In this document: piece by piece, positions 1 through 8,064 of the stretch
Layout: each line of letters opens with the position of its first letter
Numbering within the stretch: position 1 is the stretch's first letter
Assembly (NCBI GenBank): GCA_023410875.1
Contig: JAEYPH010000011.1
Span: 1 to 27,958 of the forward strand
DNA length: 27,958 bases
Direction: 5' to 3'
Source: Bacillota bacterium
GTDB taxonomy: Bacteria; Bacillota; Clostridia; Christensenellales; UMGS416
Translations under genes and position numbers: made by a program
The notes under the pieces: model-generated
Databases searched by the model: none
The model's input: only the letters and a program-made list of their open reading frames with translations
Told to the model about the DNA's origin: nothing

Positions 1-12
1 GTCCTCCTTCTT
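1..12 (-). promoter_or_regulatory. Ribosome binding site of a leftward gene outside the window
   Basis: Read on the minus strand, the last bases of the window are AAGAAGGAGGAC, a strong Shine-Dalgarno sequence. The start codon would lie just left of position 1. Positions 13-93 would then be the 5' leader of that gene. They include a possible CATCC/GGATG hairpin around 40-66, but I recognise no known riboswitch. The call depends on sequence that is not in the window. Confidence 0.35.
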
Positions 13-93
13 GTTGCTTGCGGTTGGCAGACCTGCTTGCATCCTATCAGAGTGTGCGAAGGATGGCTACTTATAGCTGGAAGCTTCCCTGAA

Positions 94-120
94 CCCCCAG
101 CCTAGCTGGGGGTTTTCGTT
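94..120 (+). terminator. Intrinsic terminator hairpin
   Basis: A perfect 8-bp stem (CCCCCAGC at 94-101, GCTGGGGG at 105-112) with a 3-nt loop is followed by TTTTCGTTT on the plus strand. No plus-strand gene precedes it in the window, so the transcript it ends is not visible. Confidence 0.6.
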
Positions 121-129
121 TCACAAGCA

Positions 130-164
130 AAACAGAAACCCCGCAACGAGCGGGGTTTCTGTTT
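130..164. terminator. Bidirectional terminator hairpin
   Basis: A perfect 15-bp inverted repeat (130-144 with 150-164, loop AACGA) has an A-rich left edge and a T-rich right edge. It can therefore end transcription in either direction. It lies between the leftward flavodiiron gene and the left edge of the window and probably insulates the two transcription units. Confidence 0.7.
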
Positions 165-181
165 GTTTGAGTTTCTGACCG

Positions 182-286
182 GACGGAAACCATCCGTCAG
201 GCCAAAGGCCTGACACCTCCCTTGTTAAGGGAGGCAAGGCTTTGAACCTTGGCCCCCTTAACAAGGGGGCTCCGGCCGGAGGCCGG
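182..286. repeat. Array of six short hairpins (REP-like intergenic repeat)
   Basis: Six hairpins follow each other almost without spacing: GACGGA/TCCGTC (182-198), CAGGCC/GGCCTG (198-212), CCTCCCTT/AAGGGAGG (216-234), CAAGG/CCTTG (235-251), GCCCCCTT/AAGGGGGC (252-270) and CCGGCC/GGCCGG (272-286). The array sits directly downstream of the flavodiiron gene, so it may stabilise or end that mRNA. Its appearance is that of dispersed palindromic repeats found between genes in many gut Firmicutes. Copy number cannot be judged from this window. Confidence 0.7.
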
Positions 287-303
287 TGGGGGTTCCGCTC
301 CCT

Positions 304-1491
304 TTACAAGCCCTTGACGAACTGCTCGCCGTAGGCCTCGCACTCCTTTTCCGCCTGGGCGTCGGGCACCCAGAGGCTCCGGATGCCGTCGTTCACAAGC
401 GTGAACCCCGAGCGGCCCAACATCTCGCCGATCTTCTTGACGGCCTCCCCGCTCCAGCCGTAGCTGCCAAAGGCGGCGGCCTTCTTGCCCTTGAACTTAA
501 GCCCCGCGATCATCTCCAGCAGCCCTCCCACGGAGTGCAGATATCCGTTGTTGATCGTCGGAGAGCCTACCAGGATAGCCTTGGAGCGGAACACCTCGGT
601 CAGAATGTCGTTCTTGTCCTTGGTGGACGAATTGAATATTTTGACCGAGACGGAGGGATCGGCGTTGCGTATGCCGCGGGCAATGGCCTCCGCCATCTTG
701 CGGGTGGATGCCCACATCGTGTCAAAAACCAACGTGATCTGGTTTTCCTGATAATTGTCCGCCCACTTCATGTACTGCGCCACGATCTGGGTCGGGTCGT
801 CCCGCCAGATGACGCCGTGGCTGGGGCAGATCATGCTGACCGGCAGGTTGAAGCCCAACACCTCGTTGATCTTCTTTGTGACCAGCGGGCTGAACGGGGT
901 CAGTATGTTCGCGTAATACTTGAGCGCCTCATGGTACAGCTCCGCCCGGTCCACGCTGTCGTTGTACAGTGATTCCGAGGCGTAATGCTGGCCGAAGGCG
1001 TCGTTGCTGAACAGGATGCTCTCACCGGTCAGATAGGCGAACATGGAATCCGGCCAGTGCAGCATGGGCGCTTCCACGAATACCAGCTTGTTCTCCCCCA
1101 GGTCCAGCGTATCTCCGGTCTTCACGGGGACAAAGTTCCAGTCCTGGTGATAATGGCCCTTCAGCGATTTGATGCCGTTGGCGGTGCAATAGATGGGCGT
1201 GCCGGGGATCTCCCGCATCAGTTCCGCCAATGCGCCGCTGTGGTCGATTTCGGCATGGTTGGCGACGATAAAGTCGATTTGCCCAAGATCGATCTCCTGC
1301 CGCAGGTTGCTGATGAACTCCTGGTCATAGGGCTGCCATACCGTGTCGATCAAGACAGTTTTCTGATCGCGTATCAGGTAAGAGTTGTACGATGATCCCT
1401 TGTGCGTCGAATATTCTTCCCCGTGGAATGCGGTCAGCGTCCAATCCACCTTGCCAACCCAGGTGACTTTGTCGGTCAGCTTTTTTCCCAT
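304..1491 (-). CDS. fprA: A-type flavodiiron protein (NO/O2 reductase)
   Basis: Cytoplasmic enzyme that reduces O2 to water and/or NO to N2O in anaerobes, usually fed by rubredoxin. The N-terminal half is a metallo-beta-lactamase-like domain. All di-iron ligands expected for the family can be seen: H79-x-E81-x-D83-H84, His about 145 (LHWPDS), Asp about 164 (FSNDAF) and His about 225 (CPSHG). The C-terminal half (from about residue 250) is a flavodoxin domain with GSPTINNGYL as FMN-binding loop. There is no fused rubredoxin domain. At 395 aa it has the normal family length. The ATG at 1491 is chosen because it follows AGAGGTG, makes the ligand numbering match the family, and because the in-frame ATG at 1527 lies inside the predicted -10 box. 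It has its own promoter and is followed by a hairpin array. Confidence 0.93.
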   Translation of the reverse strand: MGKKLTDKVTWVGKVDWTLTAFHGEEYSTHKGSSYNSYLIRDQKTVLIDTVWQPYDQEFISNLRQEIDLGQIDFIVANHAEIDHSGALAELMREIPGTPIYCTANGIKSLKGHYHQDWNFVPVKTGDTLDLGENKLVFVEAPMLHWPDSMFAYLTGESILFSNDAFGQHYASESLYNDSVDRAELYHEALKYYANILTPFSPLVTKKINEVLGFNLPVSMICPSHGVIWRDDPTQIVAQYMKWADNYQENQITLVFDTMWASTRKMAEAIARGIRNADPSVSVKIFNSSTKDKNDILTEVFRSKAILVGSPTINNGYLHSVGGLLEMIAGLKFKGKKAAAFGSYGWSGEAVKKIGEMLGRSGFTLVNDGIRSLWVPDAQAEKECEAYGEQFVKGL

Positions 1492-1522
1492 GTATCGCAC
1501 CTCTTCCGCCATGTTTGGTAAT

Positions 1523-1550
1523 ATCATATAGCCTATGATACCAAAGTCAA
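1523..1550 (-). promoter_or_regulatory. Promoter of the flavodiiron gene
   Basis: On the minus strand TTGACT (1550-1545) and TATGAT (1528-1523) are separated by 16 nt, close to the sigma-A consensus. Transcription would start near 1516, giving a leader of about 25 nt before the ATG at 1491. Confidence 0.6.
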
Positions 1551-1552
1551 GA

Positions 1553-1574
1553 GCCCCCTGCCAGCGCAGGGGGC
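1553..1574 (-). terminator. Hairpin after the metallophosphoesterase gene
   Basis: A perfect 9-bp GC-rich stem (GCCCCCTGC at 1553-1561, GCAGGGGGC at 1566-1574, loop CAGC) lies after the leftward phosphoesterase gene and just before the -35 box of the flavodiiron promoter. The following T content is modest (TCTTGACTTT), so termination may be partial. Confidence 0.5.
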
Positions 1575-1611
1575 ATCTGGGCTGCCGGAAGCGAGGCGCG
1601 GCGCCGGTTCG

Positions 1612-2532
1612 CTAACCATTTATCTGGCTCTTTACGCCCGGAGGAAGGGGCTGGAAGTACTCCGATATCCGATTGGGCCCGGCAATGACATCCCTACCGA
1701 TGTAGACGGCGCCGTCGTCCCTGGTCTTGTGGCCCCACTTCACGAGAGAGATCGTGCCATGGGCGATCTCGATGGCCGTGATGTTCCATGGATGGACACA
1801 GCAGCCGTCGTTGAAATACTTCCCTTGTGACGGCTCCGGGAAAACCGGCCGGTGCGTATGGCCGGCGATCACCGGCGTGTCGTGGTCATCGGCCCACTGC
1901 ATCAGCCTCTTCTCGATCATCATTTTGACCTTATAGTTCTTCGCTGCGCTGGTCGGGTCGTTTACGCCGACCAGCTCCAACTGCCGCCACACATAGCGCA
2001 CCAGGAACCGGGCCAGCCGCCACAGCGTGTCGTTGAGGAAATCCACCTGATGGCCGTGCACCAGAAGGAACTCCTTCCGGGCCGGCTCATAGCGCAGCCG
2101 CAGGCTCTCATGCACCACAGCGCCGGGGAACAGCGGCATGTACCGGTTGGTCGCCGCATCACAATAGGTGTCCAGCAGAGCCGGCTTGCACTTTTTTTCC
2201 ATGTCGTGGTTGCCGTACAGCAGCCACAGCCTTCTAGCCCTGTAAAACTGCGTAAGCAGCTGGAATACGTCGCCATGAACGGCCTTTATCTGGGAGATGT
2301 GTCGGTTTTCCCAGAGCTCGTCGCCGTCGCCCAGCTCGATGTAGGTATACTCCAGCCTGTTATAAGACTTGAGCGCCGCGTAGAAAACGTTCTGGTTTTT
2401 TCCGAAATCGTCGGCCAGATTCCCGCAGCCCCGGTGGACGTCGCTCATGATGACGATCCTGGAGCAATCATTCACCATAAGGACTGGCGCCGATTCATAC
2501 GCCTTGTCGATTCGTTTTTTGTATGTACACAT
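1612..2532 (-). CDS. Calcineurin-like metallophosphoesterase
   Basis: Predicted two-metal phosphoesterase. The five signature blocks of the superfamily are in order: SDVH (residues 30-33), LGDGDELWE (about 67-75), YGNHD (106-110), a GHQ block (LVHGHQVDF) and GHTHRP near the C-terminus. This layout resembles the LpxH/YbbF-like branch, but a lipid A substrate is unlikely in a Firmicute and the substrate is unknown. No signal peptide or membrane segment is evident, so it should be cytoplasmic. The ATG at 2532 follows GGGTGGGG and gives 306 aa; a longer reading frame upstream has no good ribosome site. It lies downstream of the DUF4474 gene on the same strand, with a hairpin between them. Confidence 0.85.
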   Translation of the reverse strand: MCTYKKRIDKAYESAPVLMVNDCSRIVIMSDVHRGCGNLADDFGKNQNVFYAALKSYNRLEYTYIELGDGDELWENRHISQIKAVHGDVFQLLTQFYRARRLWLLYGNHDMEKKCKPALLDTYCDAATNRYMPLFPGAVVHESLRLRYEPARKEFLLVHGHQVDFLNDTLWRLARFLVRYVWRQLELVGVNDPTSAAKNYKVKMMIEKRLMQWADDHDTPVIAGHTHRPVFPEPSQGKYFNDGCCVHPWNITAIEIAHGTISLVKWGHKTRDDGAVYIGRDVIAGPNRISEYFQPLPPGVKSQING

Positions 2533-2606
2533 CGAAACCCCACCCAAATCCGAAATCATTACCATGCAATTGCCGCTTGCATGCAACCCAATTGGCCTTC
2601 CGCCTG

Positions 2607-2640
2607 CCACAGGGGAAAAACGCCAGCCTTTCCCCTGTGG
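2607..2640 (-). terminator. Hairpin between the DUF4474 and phosphoesterase genes
   Basis: A perfect 12-bp stem (2607-2618 with 2629-2640, 10-nt loop) begins 8 nt after the stop of the DUF4474 gene and about 75 nt before the phosphoesterase start. There is no long T-tract, so it may act as an mRNA 3' stabiliser or partial terminator. The spacing leaves little room for a separate promoter, and I see no convincing one. Confidence 0.45.
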
Positions 2641-2647
2641 TCACAGG

Positions 2648-3637
2648 TCACTTCACGCGCGGCACGATCACCTCATGATACCTGAACGCCCCCTGCTGCC
2701 TGCCGATGTTGATGGCAAACTGGTACAAAAGCGGCGACCTCACCCTGAGCAACGTGAGGATGTCGTACATGTTGGTAAGCCCGCTTGTGACTCTTTTGTA
2801 TTCGGCCACAAAGGCCTTTACCCGAAGCTTGGACAAAAAGGCTATGGGCCCACGCCGCATCAAGGGCTGTTTGGAACGCGGTTCTGTAAAGTAGAACGTC
2901 AGGTTGTTATCACTGAGCCGGTACTCGTCCTCATGATAACCGAGCTGACGGAACGCCTCCATGAACGCGTCTTGCATTTCTTGATCGGCAAAGCTCAGCG
3001 AGGCTGTCATCGTCAGCGCCGAAGGGTCGGCGTATTCGCCGAGCACAAAGCCCGTCAGCCACCAGTGCCTGTCCGTTCTGGTGAACATCTCCGTGTTGTT
3101 CTTGTACAGCGTAAACGCCATGTCCAGGGCTTCCTCATCGCCGGCGCTGCGATAGAACGTACCCCGGAAAATGCCGGGAACATCGATGTCCGCGTCCGCC
3201 GTGTTGTAGATGCCGATTTCGCCGCCGCTGGTGATGCCATACTGGCCCTTCCAGAACTCGATCAGCCACTTTTTGCCCTTGTACTCAAAGCGGACCGGTT
3301 CGCTGTCGAAGATCAAACCCAGCGGAGTGGCCCAATCGTCATACAGGCTGCAATAACCCAGCTTCCTCTGCCACGGATCCACGACGGAATAGAAGACGTT
3401 CTGCTCCCAGTCATAGGCATAGCCCGTGTCCGCCAGCAGTTGGGCCAGCCCATCCTGCTGCAGGTCAGTATCCGAATCCGTCTCCTGTATTCTCACAATG
3501 GTCTCGCGCAACAACTTTTTTGATCTGAACCGCCGTATGATCAGCACAACGCCTATTACGACGGCACAAAGCGCCACGGCAGCCAGCGCCCAGAACAGCA
3601 CGGTGCCGTAACCGATGGCCGACAAGAAACCGCCCAT
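2648..3637 (-). CDS. DUF4474 family membrane-anchored protein
   Basis: A 329-aa protein with one N-terminal membrane segment (about residues 8-34, hydrophobic and then RRFRSKK) and a large cytoplasmic part. The central block with Y-D-W-E-x-N-V-F-Y-S, P-W-Q-R-K-L-G-Y-C, F-E-Y-K-G-K-K-W-L-I-E-F-W-K-G-Q-Y-G and T-S-G-G-E-I-G-I-Y-N is what I recall as the DUF4474 domain, common in Clostridia. No enzymatic residue set can be assigned and the function is unknown. The ATG at 3637 follows a GGAAGGGAG ribosome site. It is divergent from the ABC exporter genes and upstream of the phosphoesterase on the same strand. Confidence 0.75.
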   Translation of the reverse strand: MGGFLSAIGYGTVLFWALAAVALCAVVIGVVLIIRRFRSKKLLRETIVRIQETDSDTDLQQDGLAQLLADTGYAYDWEQNVFYSVVDPWQRKLGYCSLYDDWATPLGLIFDSEPVRFEYKGKKWLIEFWKGQYGITSGGEIGIYNTADADIDVPGIFRGTFYRSAGDEEALDMAFTLYKNNTEMFTRTDRHWWLTGFVLGEYADPSALTMTASLSFADQEMQDAFMEAFRQLGYHEDEYRLSDNNLTFYFTEPRSKQPLMRRGPIAFLSKLRVKAFVAEYKRVTSGLTNMYDILTLLRVRSPLLYQFAINIGRQQGAFRYHEVIVPRVK

Positions 3638-3720
3638 AATACACGCTCCCTTCCGGTGTCTGTAGCATCATATTCAAGTTCCGGCGGTTTCGACAGCATT
3701 GGGGGCGCGAGCATGATGTA

Positions 3721-3750
3721 TTGCTTGATCAAACCTAGAGAGAATATATC
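3721..3750 (+). promoter_or_regulatory. Possible promoter of the ABC exporter genes
   Basis: TTGCTT (3721-3726) and TATATC (3745-3750) are 18 nt apart, and the position fits a start about 25 nt before the TTG start of the ABC gene. The match to consensus is moderate and no alternative is clearly better. Confidence 0.35.
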
Positions 3751-3781
3751 AAGACTGGATGGGTTTTTATGAGGTGCCCGA

Positions 3782-4693
3782 TTGGCCAACAGGATGCTGG
3801 AAGTGAAAAATCTATACAAATCGTTTGGAGACAAACAGATCTTGGACGATGTGACCATCGACGTGGCGCCCGGCGATGTCTTTGGATTTCTCGGGCCCAA
3901 CGGAGCAGGCAAAACCACGACGGTGCGTGTGATTCTGGGCTTGGTCCGGCCGGACCGGGGTACGATCACGATCAACGGATACGGCATACGGGATAACTTC
4001 AAACAGGCGATTTCACTCGTCGGCGCGGTCGTGGAGACACCAAAGTTCTATCCTTTTCTATCCGGCTACCAAAACATAGCACTGACCGCCAATCTGCATC
4101 GCAACGTTTCCAAAAGCAAAATCGACGATGTTCTAAGGAAGGTGGGGCTGCAGCAACGGTCACAGGATTTGGCGGGAACATACTCGCTGGGTATGAAGCA
4201 GCGATTGGGCATCGCCCGAACGCTGGTGAACGACTCTCGGCTGATTTTCCTGGATGAACCCATGAACGGGCTGGACCCAGAAGGCATGATGGAAGTCCGC
4301 GTGCTCATCAAAAACCTTTCAGCCGACCGGGGCATCACCTTTTTCATGACCAGTCATCTGCTGCATGAAGTGGAACATCTCTGCAATCGAATCGCGATTT
4401 TGCACGAAGGGCGTATCCTTGTTCAAGGCATGGTCGAACAACTGCTGGATAGGGATCACGAGAAGGTCGAAATACATACCAAAGACATCAGCAGAACACA
4501 ACAGGCTTTGCAGGGCCTTGCATACATCAGATCAATCCATCCTTCAGAAGAAAAGGTGACAGTAGAGATGGATCAGGGGTCTTCCGGCAAACTCAACCGG
4601 CACCTTGTGAATGCGGGCATTGATGTCTCGTATTTGGTGCCTGTCGGCCAATCGCTGGAGAATCTCTATATGAGCTTCACGCATGGCCATTGA
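3782..4693 (+). CDS. ABC-2 type transporter ATPase (BcrA-like)
   Basis: Cytoplasmic ATPase of a two-component exporter. It shows Walker A GPNGAGKTT (about residues 39-47), a Q-loop region before PFLSG, the signature SLGMKQR, Walker B LIFLDEPMNGLDP and the switch histidine in TSHLLHE. The C-terminal 80 residues follow the pattern of BcrA/drug-resistance ATPases. Start choice: TTG at 3782 with GAGGTG five bases upstream; the ATG at 3794 would be 17 bases from that site. It overlaps the permease gene by 11 bp, so translation is probably coupled. Related pairs export peptide antibiotics such as bacitracin, but the substrate cannot be read from the sequence. Confidence 0.9.
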   Translation: MANRMLEVKNLYKSFGDKQILDDVTIDVAPGDVFGFLGPNGAGKTTTVRVILGLVRPDRGTITINGYGIRDNFKQAISLVGAVVETPKFYPFLSGYQNIALTANLHRNVSKSKIDDVLRKVGLQQRSQDLAGTYSLGMKQRLGIARTLVNDSRLIFLDEPMNGLDPEGMMEVRVLIKNLSADRGITFFMTSHLLHEVEHLCNRIAILHEGRILVQGMVEQLLDRDHEKVEIHTKDISRTQQALQGLAYIRSIHPSEEKVTVEMDQGSSGKLNRHLVNAGIDVSYLVPVGQSLENLYMSFTHGH

Positions 4694-5453
4694 AATGATG
4701 TACGGACTGATCAAAAATGAAATCATCAAAGCGTTCGCCCGGAAGAAACTATGGTTTTTTCTGATCGTTCAGTTGCTGTTTGGAATCGTTCCGTTGATCC
4801 TGAGAGTCTTCAACGACGCTGGGCAGACGTATCCGTTATTCCTGCACGGGCTGACCGTATCCTGGATCATACCGATTTACATCACCGTTTTGGCCGCCGA
4901 TATGATCACCGATGAATATGCCAACGGGACGCTCACCTTATCTTTGGTACACCCCGTTACTCGTGGGGAGTTGTTGGCCGCCAAGACACTCTCCCTCTTC
5001 ACGCTGACCTTCATCATCCTGATTGCAACAATGGCAATCGGGTACGCGGCGGGTGCAGCCGCGCTGGGCTGGGGCTCCCGATTTTTGCACAGAGGCATTG
5101 AATACCCCTCGTCAAGAGGAATCTACCTGACCATTTTTTCATACCTGTGTTCTGCAATCCCCCTTTTTGCTTTTGGCCTGCTGAACATATTTCTGGCTTT
5201 TCTCCTGGGCAGCAGCGGGGCGGTGGTCGGCATCTCCATCGGTGCAATGCTGTTGTTCGCCGCCCTTGGTTACTTGGCTCCGGAGGTTGCACCGTACCTG
5301 GTTACAAACCACTTCAGTTCCTTCTCACAATCCCTGTTGTTCTCCGGGAATCTCCCGGAGGTGCTGCTGGGCCTCAAGGTCATGGCCGCCTATGGCGTTT
5401 TCTCCTACAGCTGCAGCTATGGGATATTTCGGGCCAGGGATTTGGTTAACTAG
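4683..5453 (+). CDS. ABC-2 type permease
   Basis: A 256-aa integral membrane protein with about six hydrophobic segments, the partner of the ATPase encoded immediately upstream. It carries the typical ABC-2 features: a cytoplasmic N-terminus (LIKNEIIKAFARKK), the DEYANGTLTLSLVHPVTR segment that precedes a coupling helix, and a long final loop. No peptidase or extracellular binding domain is present. The start at 4683 overlaps the ATPase gene; ATGs at 4695 and 4698 are alternatives, and none has a strong ribosome site, which fits translational coupling. The stop codon lies in a CTAG shared with the convergent neighbour. Confidence 0.85.
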   Translation: MAIEMMYGLIKNEIIKAFARKKLWFFLIVQLLFGIVPLILRVFNDAGQTYPLFLHGLTVSWIIPIYITVLAADMITDEYANGTLTLSLVHPVTRGELLAAKTLSLFTLTFIILIATMAIGYAAGAAALGWGSRFLHRGIEYPSSRGIYLTIFSYLCSAIPLFAFGLLNIFLAFLLGSSGAVVGISIGAMLLFAALGYLAPEVAPYLVTNHFSSFSQSLLFSGNLPEVLLGLKVMAAYGVFSYSCSYGIFRARDLVN

Positions 5454-6556
5454 GGTTTGGTCTTCAGCTCATCGATGATCCGGCAGCGGAACTCCAGGCA
5501 TTTTTGTATGGCGTCCATGTCCTCACGGCCGGGATTCTTCCACCGAAAGCCGATGCCGCCGCTCATACACACCCGTCGCTTATGGCCAAGAACCGTCGTG
5601 AAAGCGCCCAGATGGGTCGTGGAACACCCGGTGCACCCCCACAGATGGCGCAGGATGTACCTCTGGAACTCCGGGCTTTCCTGGGCAAGCCGGTCGTTGA
5701 TCAGGGCGGGGTCGTCCCAGCCATAGGTTTCGGTGATGCGAATGTCCAGATCGCCGCCCTCGGTCCCCAGGCATAGGACCTGCGCGCCCTTGTACTTGTA
5801 ATCCACCTTCCAGAAGGTGTTGCAGGCGGGTTTGGCCTTGCGCGTTCGCGCGCCGGCGTCTATCTCGTCGGCGATCCCCCGCCGCTCGGCGATGAGCGGG
5901 CTTGTATAATCCTCGTAGGCGGGGCTGTATTTGGCTCCGATGTTGCGGAACTCCAGATTCTGAAACGCGAAGTAGCCGAAGGAACTCATTTTGTCGCTGG
6001 AAGCGGCCAGGGCGCACATCCCTTGGAACATGCCCGGATGCCGGGTGGAAACAAAGCTGCCGCCCTGCTGCACGAGCCCCACGCGGGCCAGAGCGTTGAG
6101 CCGCGCCTCCAGAGCTATGGGGCTGGTTGGGCCGCTGGTCCGCTTGGCTATGGCATCCATCGCCTCCGCGCTCAGCCGGAGCGCATCGCCCCGCAACTCC
6201 CCCTCTCTGCCCAGCATGCGCAGCAGCACCTGATACCCGTTGACCGCGTTATGGGTCTGAGAGCGTATTTTCTCGGTCTTGGCCGGTTGCTGCCGCTTGA
6301 CGCCGTTGAGCTTCTTGCCGCCCAGGAAATTCTCCAGAGCCATGACCGGCAGGCCGTACGCCTCGGGATTCTCATACATGTCCGATAGCATATCCAGCAT
6401 AAAAGCATGATACGCCGCGCAGGACGCCTTCAGCAGACCGTCTTCCATGCCGCCAAGAGAGCGGCCCAGGGGCGTGAGCTGGCGCGCGGCACAGTATAGG
6501 TTTCGGTGCACGGCTGATGGGAATTCGGTCAGCTCCTTGGTGAAATCCATGGACAT
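5450..6556 (-). CDS. Uncharacterised protein with a C-terminal CxxC motif
   Basis: I do not recognise this 368-aa protein. It is soluble in appearance, with a helical N-terminal half and a C-terminal third containing HLWGCTGCSTTHLG. Two cysteines three residues apart followed by a histidine suggest a metal or redox site. Further Cys residues occur near the C-terminus (RVCMSGG, KCLEFRC). The ATG at 6556 is preceded by GAGGAGGTGGCC, which decides the start; the frame runs further upstream without a comparable site. It lies 62 bp downstream of the AEC transporter on the same strand and may be co-transcribed. Its stop uses the same CTAG as the convergent permease. Confidence 0.7.
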   Translation of the reverse strand: MSMDFTKELTEFPSAVHRNLYCAARQLTPLGRSLGGMEDGLLKASCAAYHAFMLDMLSDMYENPEAYGLPVMALENFLGGKKLNGVKRQQPAKTEKIRSQTHNAVNGYQVLLRMLGREGELRGDALRLSAEAMDAIAKRTSGPTSPIALEARLNALARVGLVQQGGSFVSTRHPGMFQGMCALAASSDKMSSFGYFAFQNLEFRNIGAKYSPAYEDYTSPLIAERRGIADEIDAGARTRKAKPACNTFWKVDYKYKGAQVLCLGTEGGDLDIRITETYGWDDPALINDRLAQESPEFQRYILRHLWGCTGCSTTHLGAFTTVLGHKRRVCMSGGIGFRWKNPGREDMDAIQKCLEFRCRIIDELKTKP

Positions 6557-6618
6557 GGCCACCTCCTCTTTGGCAAACACTGAAGGCGCATGAGCAGATA
6601 CAGGATGCGCTAGGCTCC

Positions 6619-7581
6619 CTAAACGGGGAATAGAATGCGCGCTACATAGATGACAAACACCAGCGTAATGGAGCAAAGGATCGTTGCCGTCATCACGGCC
6701 TGGCAGGCGAAGTCCGGCTCGTTGTTGCGGTCCACGGCGATAAGCGCGGTGTTCACCGCCGTAGGCAGCGAGGAGGAGATCATCAGCGTCTGCGCGGGGA
6801 TGCCCTTGAGCCCCAACAGCAGAATGAGCAAATAGGCAAACACCGGGCCGCCGACAAGGCGCACAAAGTTGGACAGGTACACGTCCTTGTTCTGAAAGGA
6901 AAATTTCGTTCGGGAAAGCTGTATGCCCAGAGTAAGCAACGCAAAGGCAATGAGGCCCTCCTTCAGGTAGCCGAAAGCAGGCCACAGCGGGAAGTCCTCC
7001 AGGCGAAAGGGCAGCGCCTTCAGCAGGAAAGCCAGCGGTATCCCGTAGATCGTGGGCATCTTCAATATGCTGGTAAGCGACGTCTTCCAGCTCATGCTGC
7101 CCTTGGCCGCGTTGAAGAACCCGACGGTGTTCGTGGAAATGTTCTGCACGATGAGTATGATGACCTGCGTCATCAGCGCCACAGTGAGGTATGGCGTCTG
7201 CCCATCCACGACAAACGGCGCGCTGCTGAACACCAGCGAAATGAGAGGAACGCCGATGTTGCCGGAATTGTAGAACATGATGGAATTTACGAAGGCATTT
7301 TTAAGCGGCGGGTTGTAGCCGCGGATGCGGGCGATGAGATGCGACGCCAGATGGTTCAGCGCCGCCAGCAGCAGCGCGAAAAGCAGGATCTTCCACACGT
7401 CGCCCAGCATATCCGTTGTATAGATCTGCATGAAGACGAAAAAAGGCACGTAAACATAGAAATTTAGCTTTGTCAGCGTATTGATATCGATGGGAAACTT
7501 TTTGCCCAGCAGAAATCCCAGCAGTATGATAAAAATGATGGGCACGATGTTGTGCAGCAGGATGTATAGAAAAATATCCAT
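6619..7581 (-). CDS. AEC family (auxin efflux carrier-like) transporter
   Basis: A 320-aa membrane protein with about ten hydrophobic segments in two halves, as in bacterial AEC carriers that export or exchange organic acids such as malate. Typical features are a hydrophobic start with IILLGFLLGKK, the first-half loop MFYNSGNIGVPLI with its conserved N-x-G-N-x-G-x-P, and the second-half SSSLPTAVNTALIA. Length is normal for the family. The substrate is unknown. Upstream of the ATG at 7581 only a weak GAGAG ribosome site is seen. The next gene on the strand is the CxxC protein. Confidence 0.88.
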   Translation of the reverse strand: MDIFLYILLHNIVPIIFIILLGFLLGKKFPIDINTLTKLNFYVYVPFFVFMQIYTTDMLGDVWKILLFALLLAALNHLASHLIARIRGYNPPLKNAFVNSIMFYNSGNIGVPLISLVFSSAPFVVDGQTPYLTVALMTQVIILIVQNISTNTVGFFNAAKGSMSWKTSLTSILKMPTIYGIPLAFLLKALPFRLEDFPLWPAFGYLKEGLIAFALLTLGIQLSRTKFSFQNKDVYLSNFVRLVGGPVFAYLLILLLGLKGIPAQTLMISSSLPTAVNTALIAVDRNNEPDFACQAVMTATILCSITLVFVIYVARILFPV

Positions 7582-7802
7582 TTCAACTCTCGAAACCGGA
7601 TTTCGCTTTTAGCGCAATATGTTGATTATGCTGGCTGTGGCAGGGCGTGTCAAGCGCGCACACCTCCTGATTTAATATTAGAGCGCCGAAAATTGCCCCG
7701 GTTGTCTGGACAGCCGGTGACAATACAATCTTCCTTTAGGAGATGGAAGAAAAAGCAGTGTGTATTTCTGAGTTTATGTCTAAGTATTTGCAGGCAATCT
7801 TG

Positions 7803-7988
7803 CTATAATTCAATTATTTCTCTGCGCTTTTCGTTGTCTGTATAGAGTACATCTATCATTACGCCATCGGCGAATAGAAGAACTTCACTTTCATCATTTT
7901 CGCATGAAGCGAGCAAATAGGCACAAAAACAAACCCGGTTTTCGAGAAAATCGGCTTGCCGCCTGTCATCATGACTAGCCGAGGTCAT
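7803..7988 (-). CDS. Possible small hypothetical protein (61 aa)
   Basis: A short frame in the GC-poorer island between the AEC transporter and the tRNA. Its C-terminal half (LLFADGVMIDVLYTDNEKRREIIEL) has protein-like composition, but there is no ribosome binding site before the ATG at 7988. It may be a remnant of a longer gene. I recognise no family. Confidence 0.15.
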   Translation of the reverse strand: MTSASHDDRRQADFLENRVCFCAYLLASCENDESEVLLFADGVMIDVLYTDNEKRREIIEL

Positions 7989-8029
7989 GAGCTGTTAGCT
8001 AGAAAATGTCCACCTGCGAACCTCCACAT

Positions 8030-8058
8030 TTGCTATGCTGCCATTACAGTTGTATAAT
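8030..8058 (+). promoter_or_regulatory. Strong promoter in front of a structured RNA
   Basis: TTGCTA (8030-8035) and a perfect TATAAT (8053-8058) are separated by exactly 17 nt. Transcription would begin near 8065, immediately before the AGGAGGTGATG sequence. No long plus-strand gene follows for more than 800 bp, so the transcript is probably a small RNA or mini-ORF message. Confidence 0.65.
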
Positions 8059-8064
8059 GATTTA

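Noticed and set aside
182..286. CRISPR-like array
   Set aside because: The units are different palindromes without equal repeats or spacers, and no cas gene is present.
6557..6985. N-terminal extension of the CxxC protein frame up to 6985
   Set aside because: It overlaps the AEC transporter gene in another frame, and AGGAGGT at 6561-6567 marks the start at 6556.
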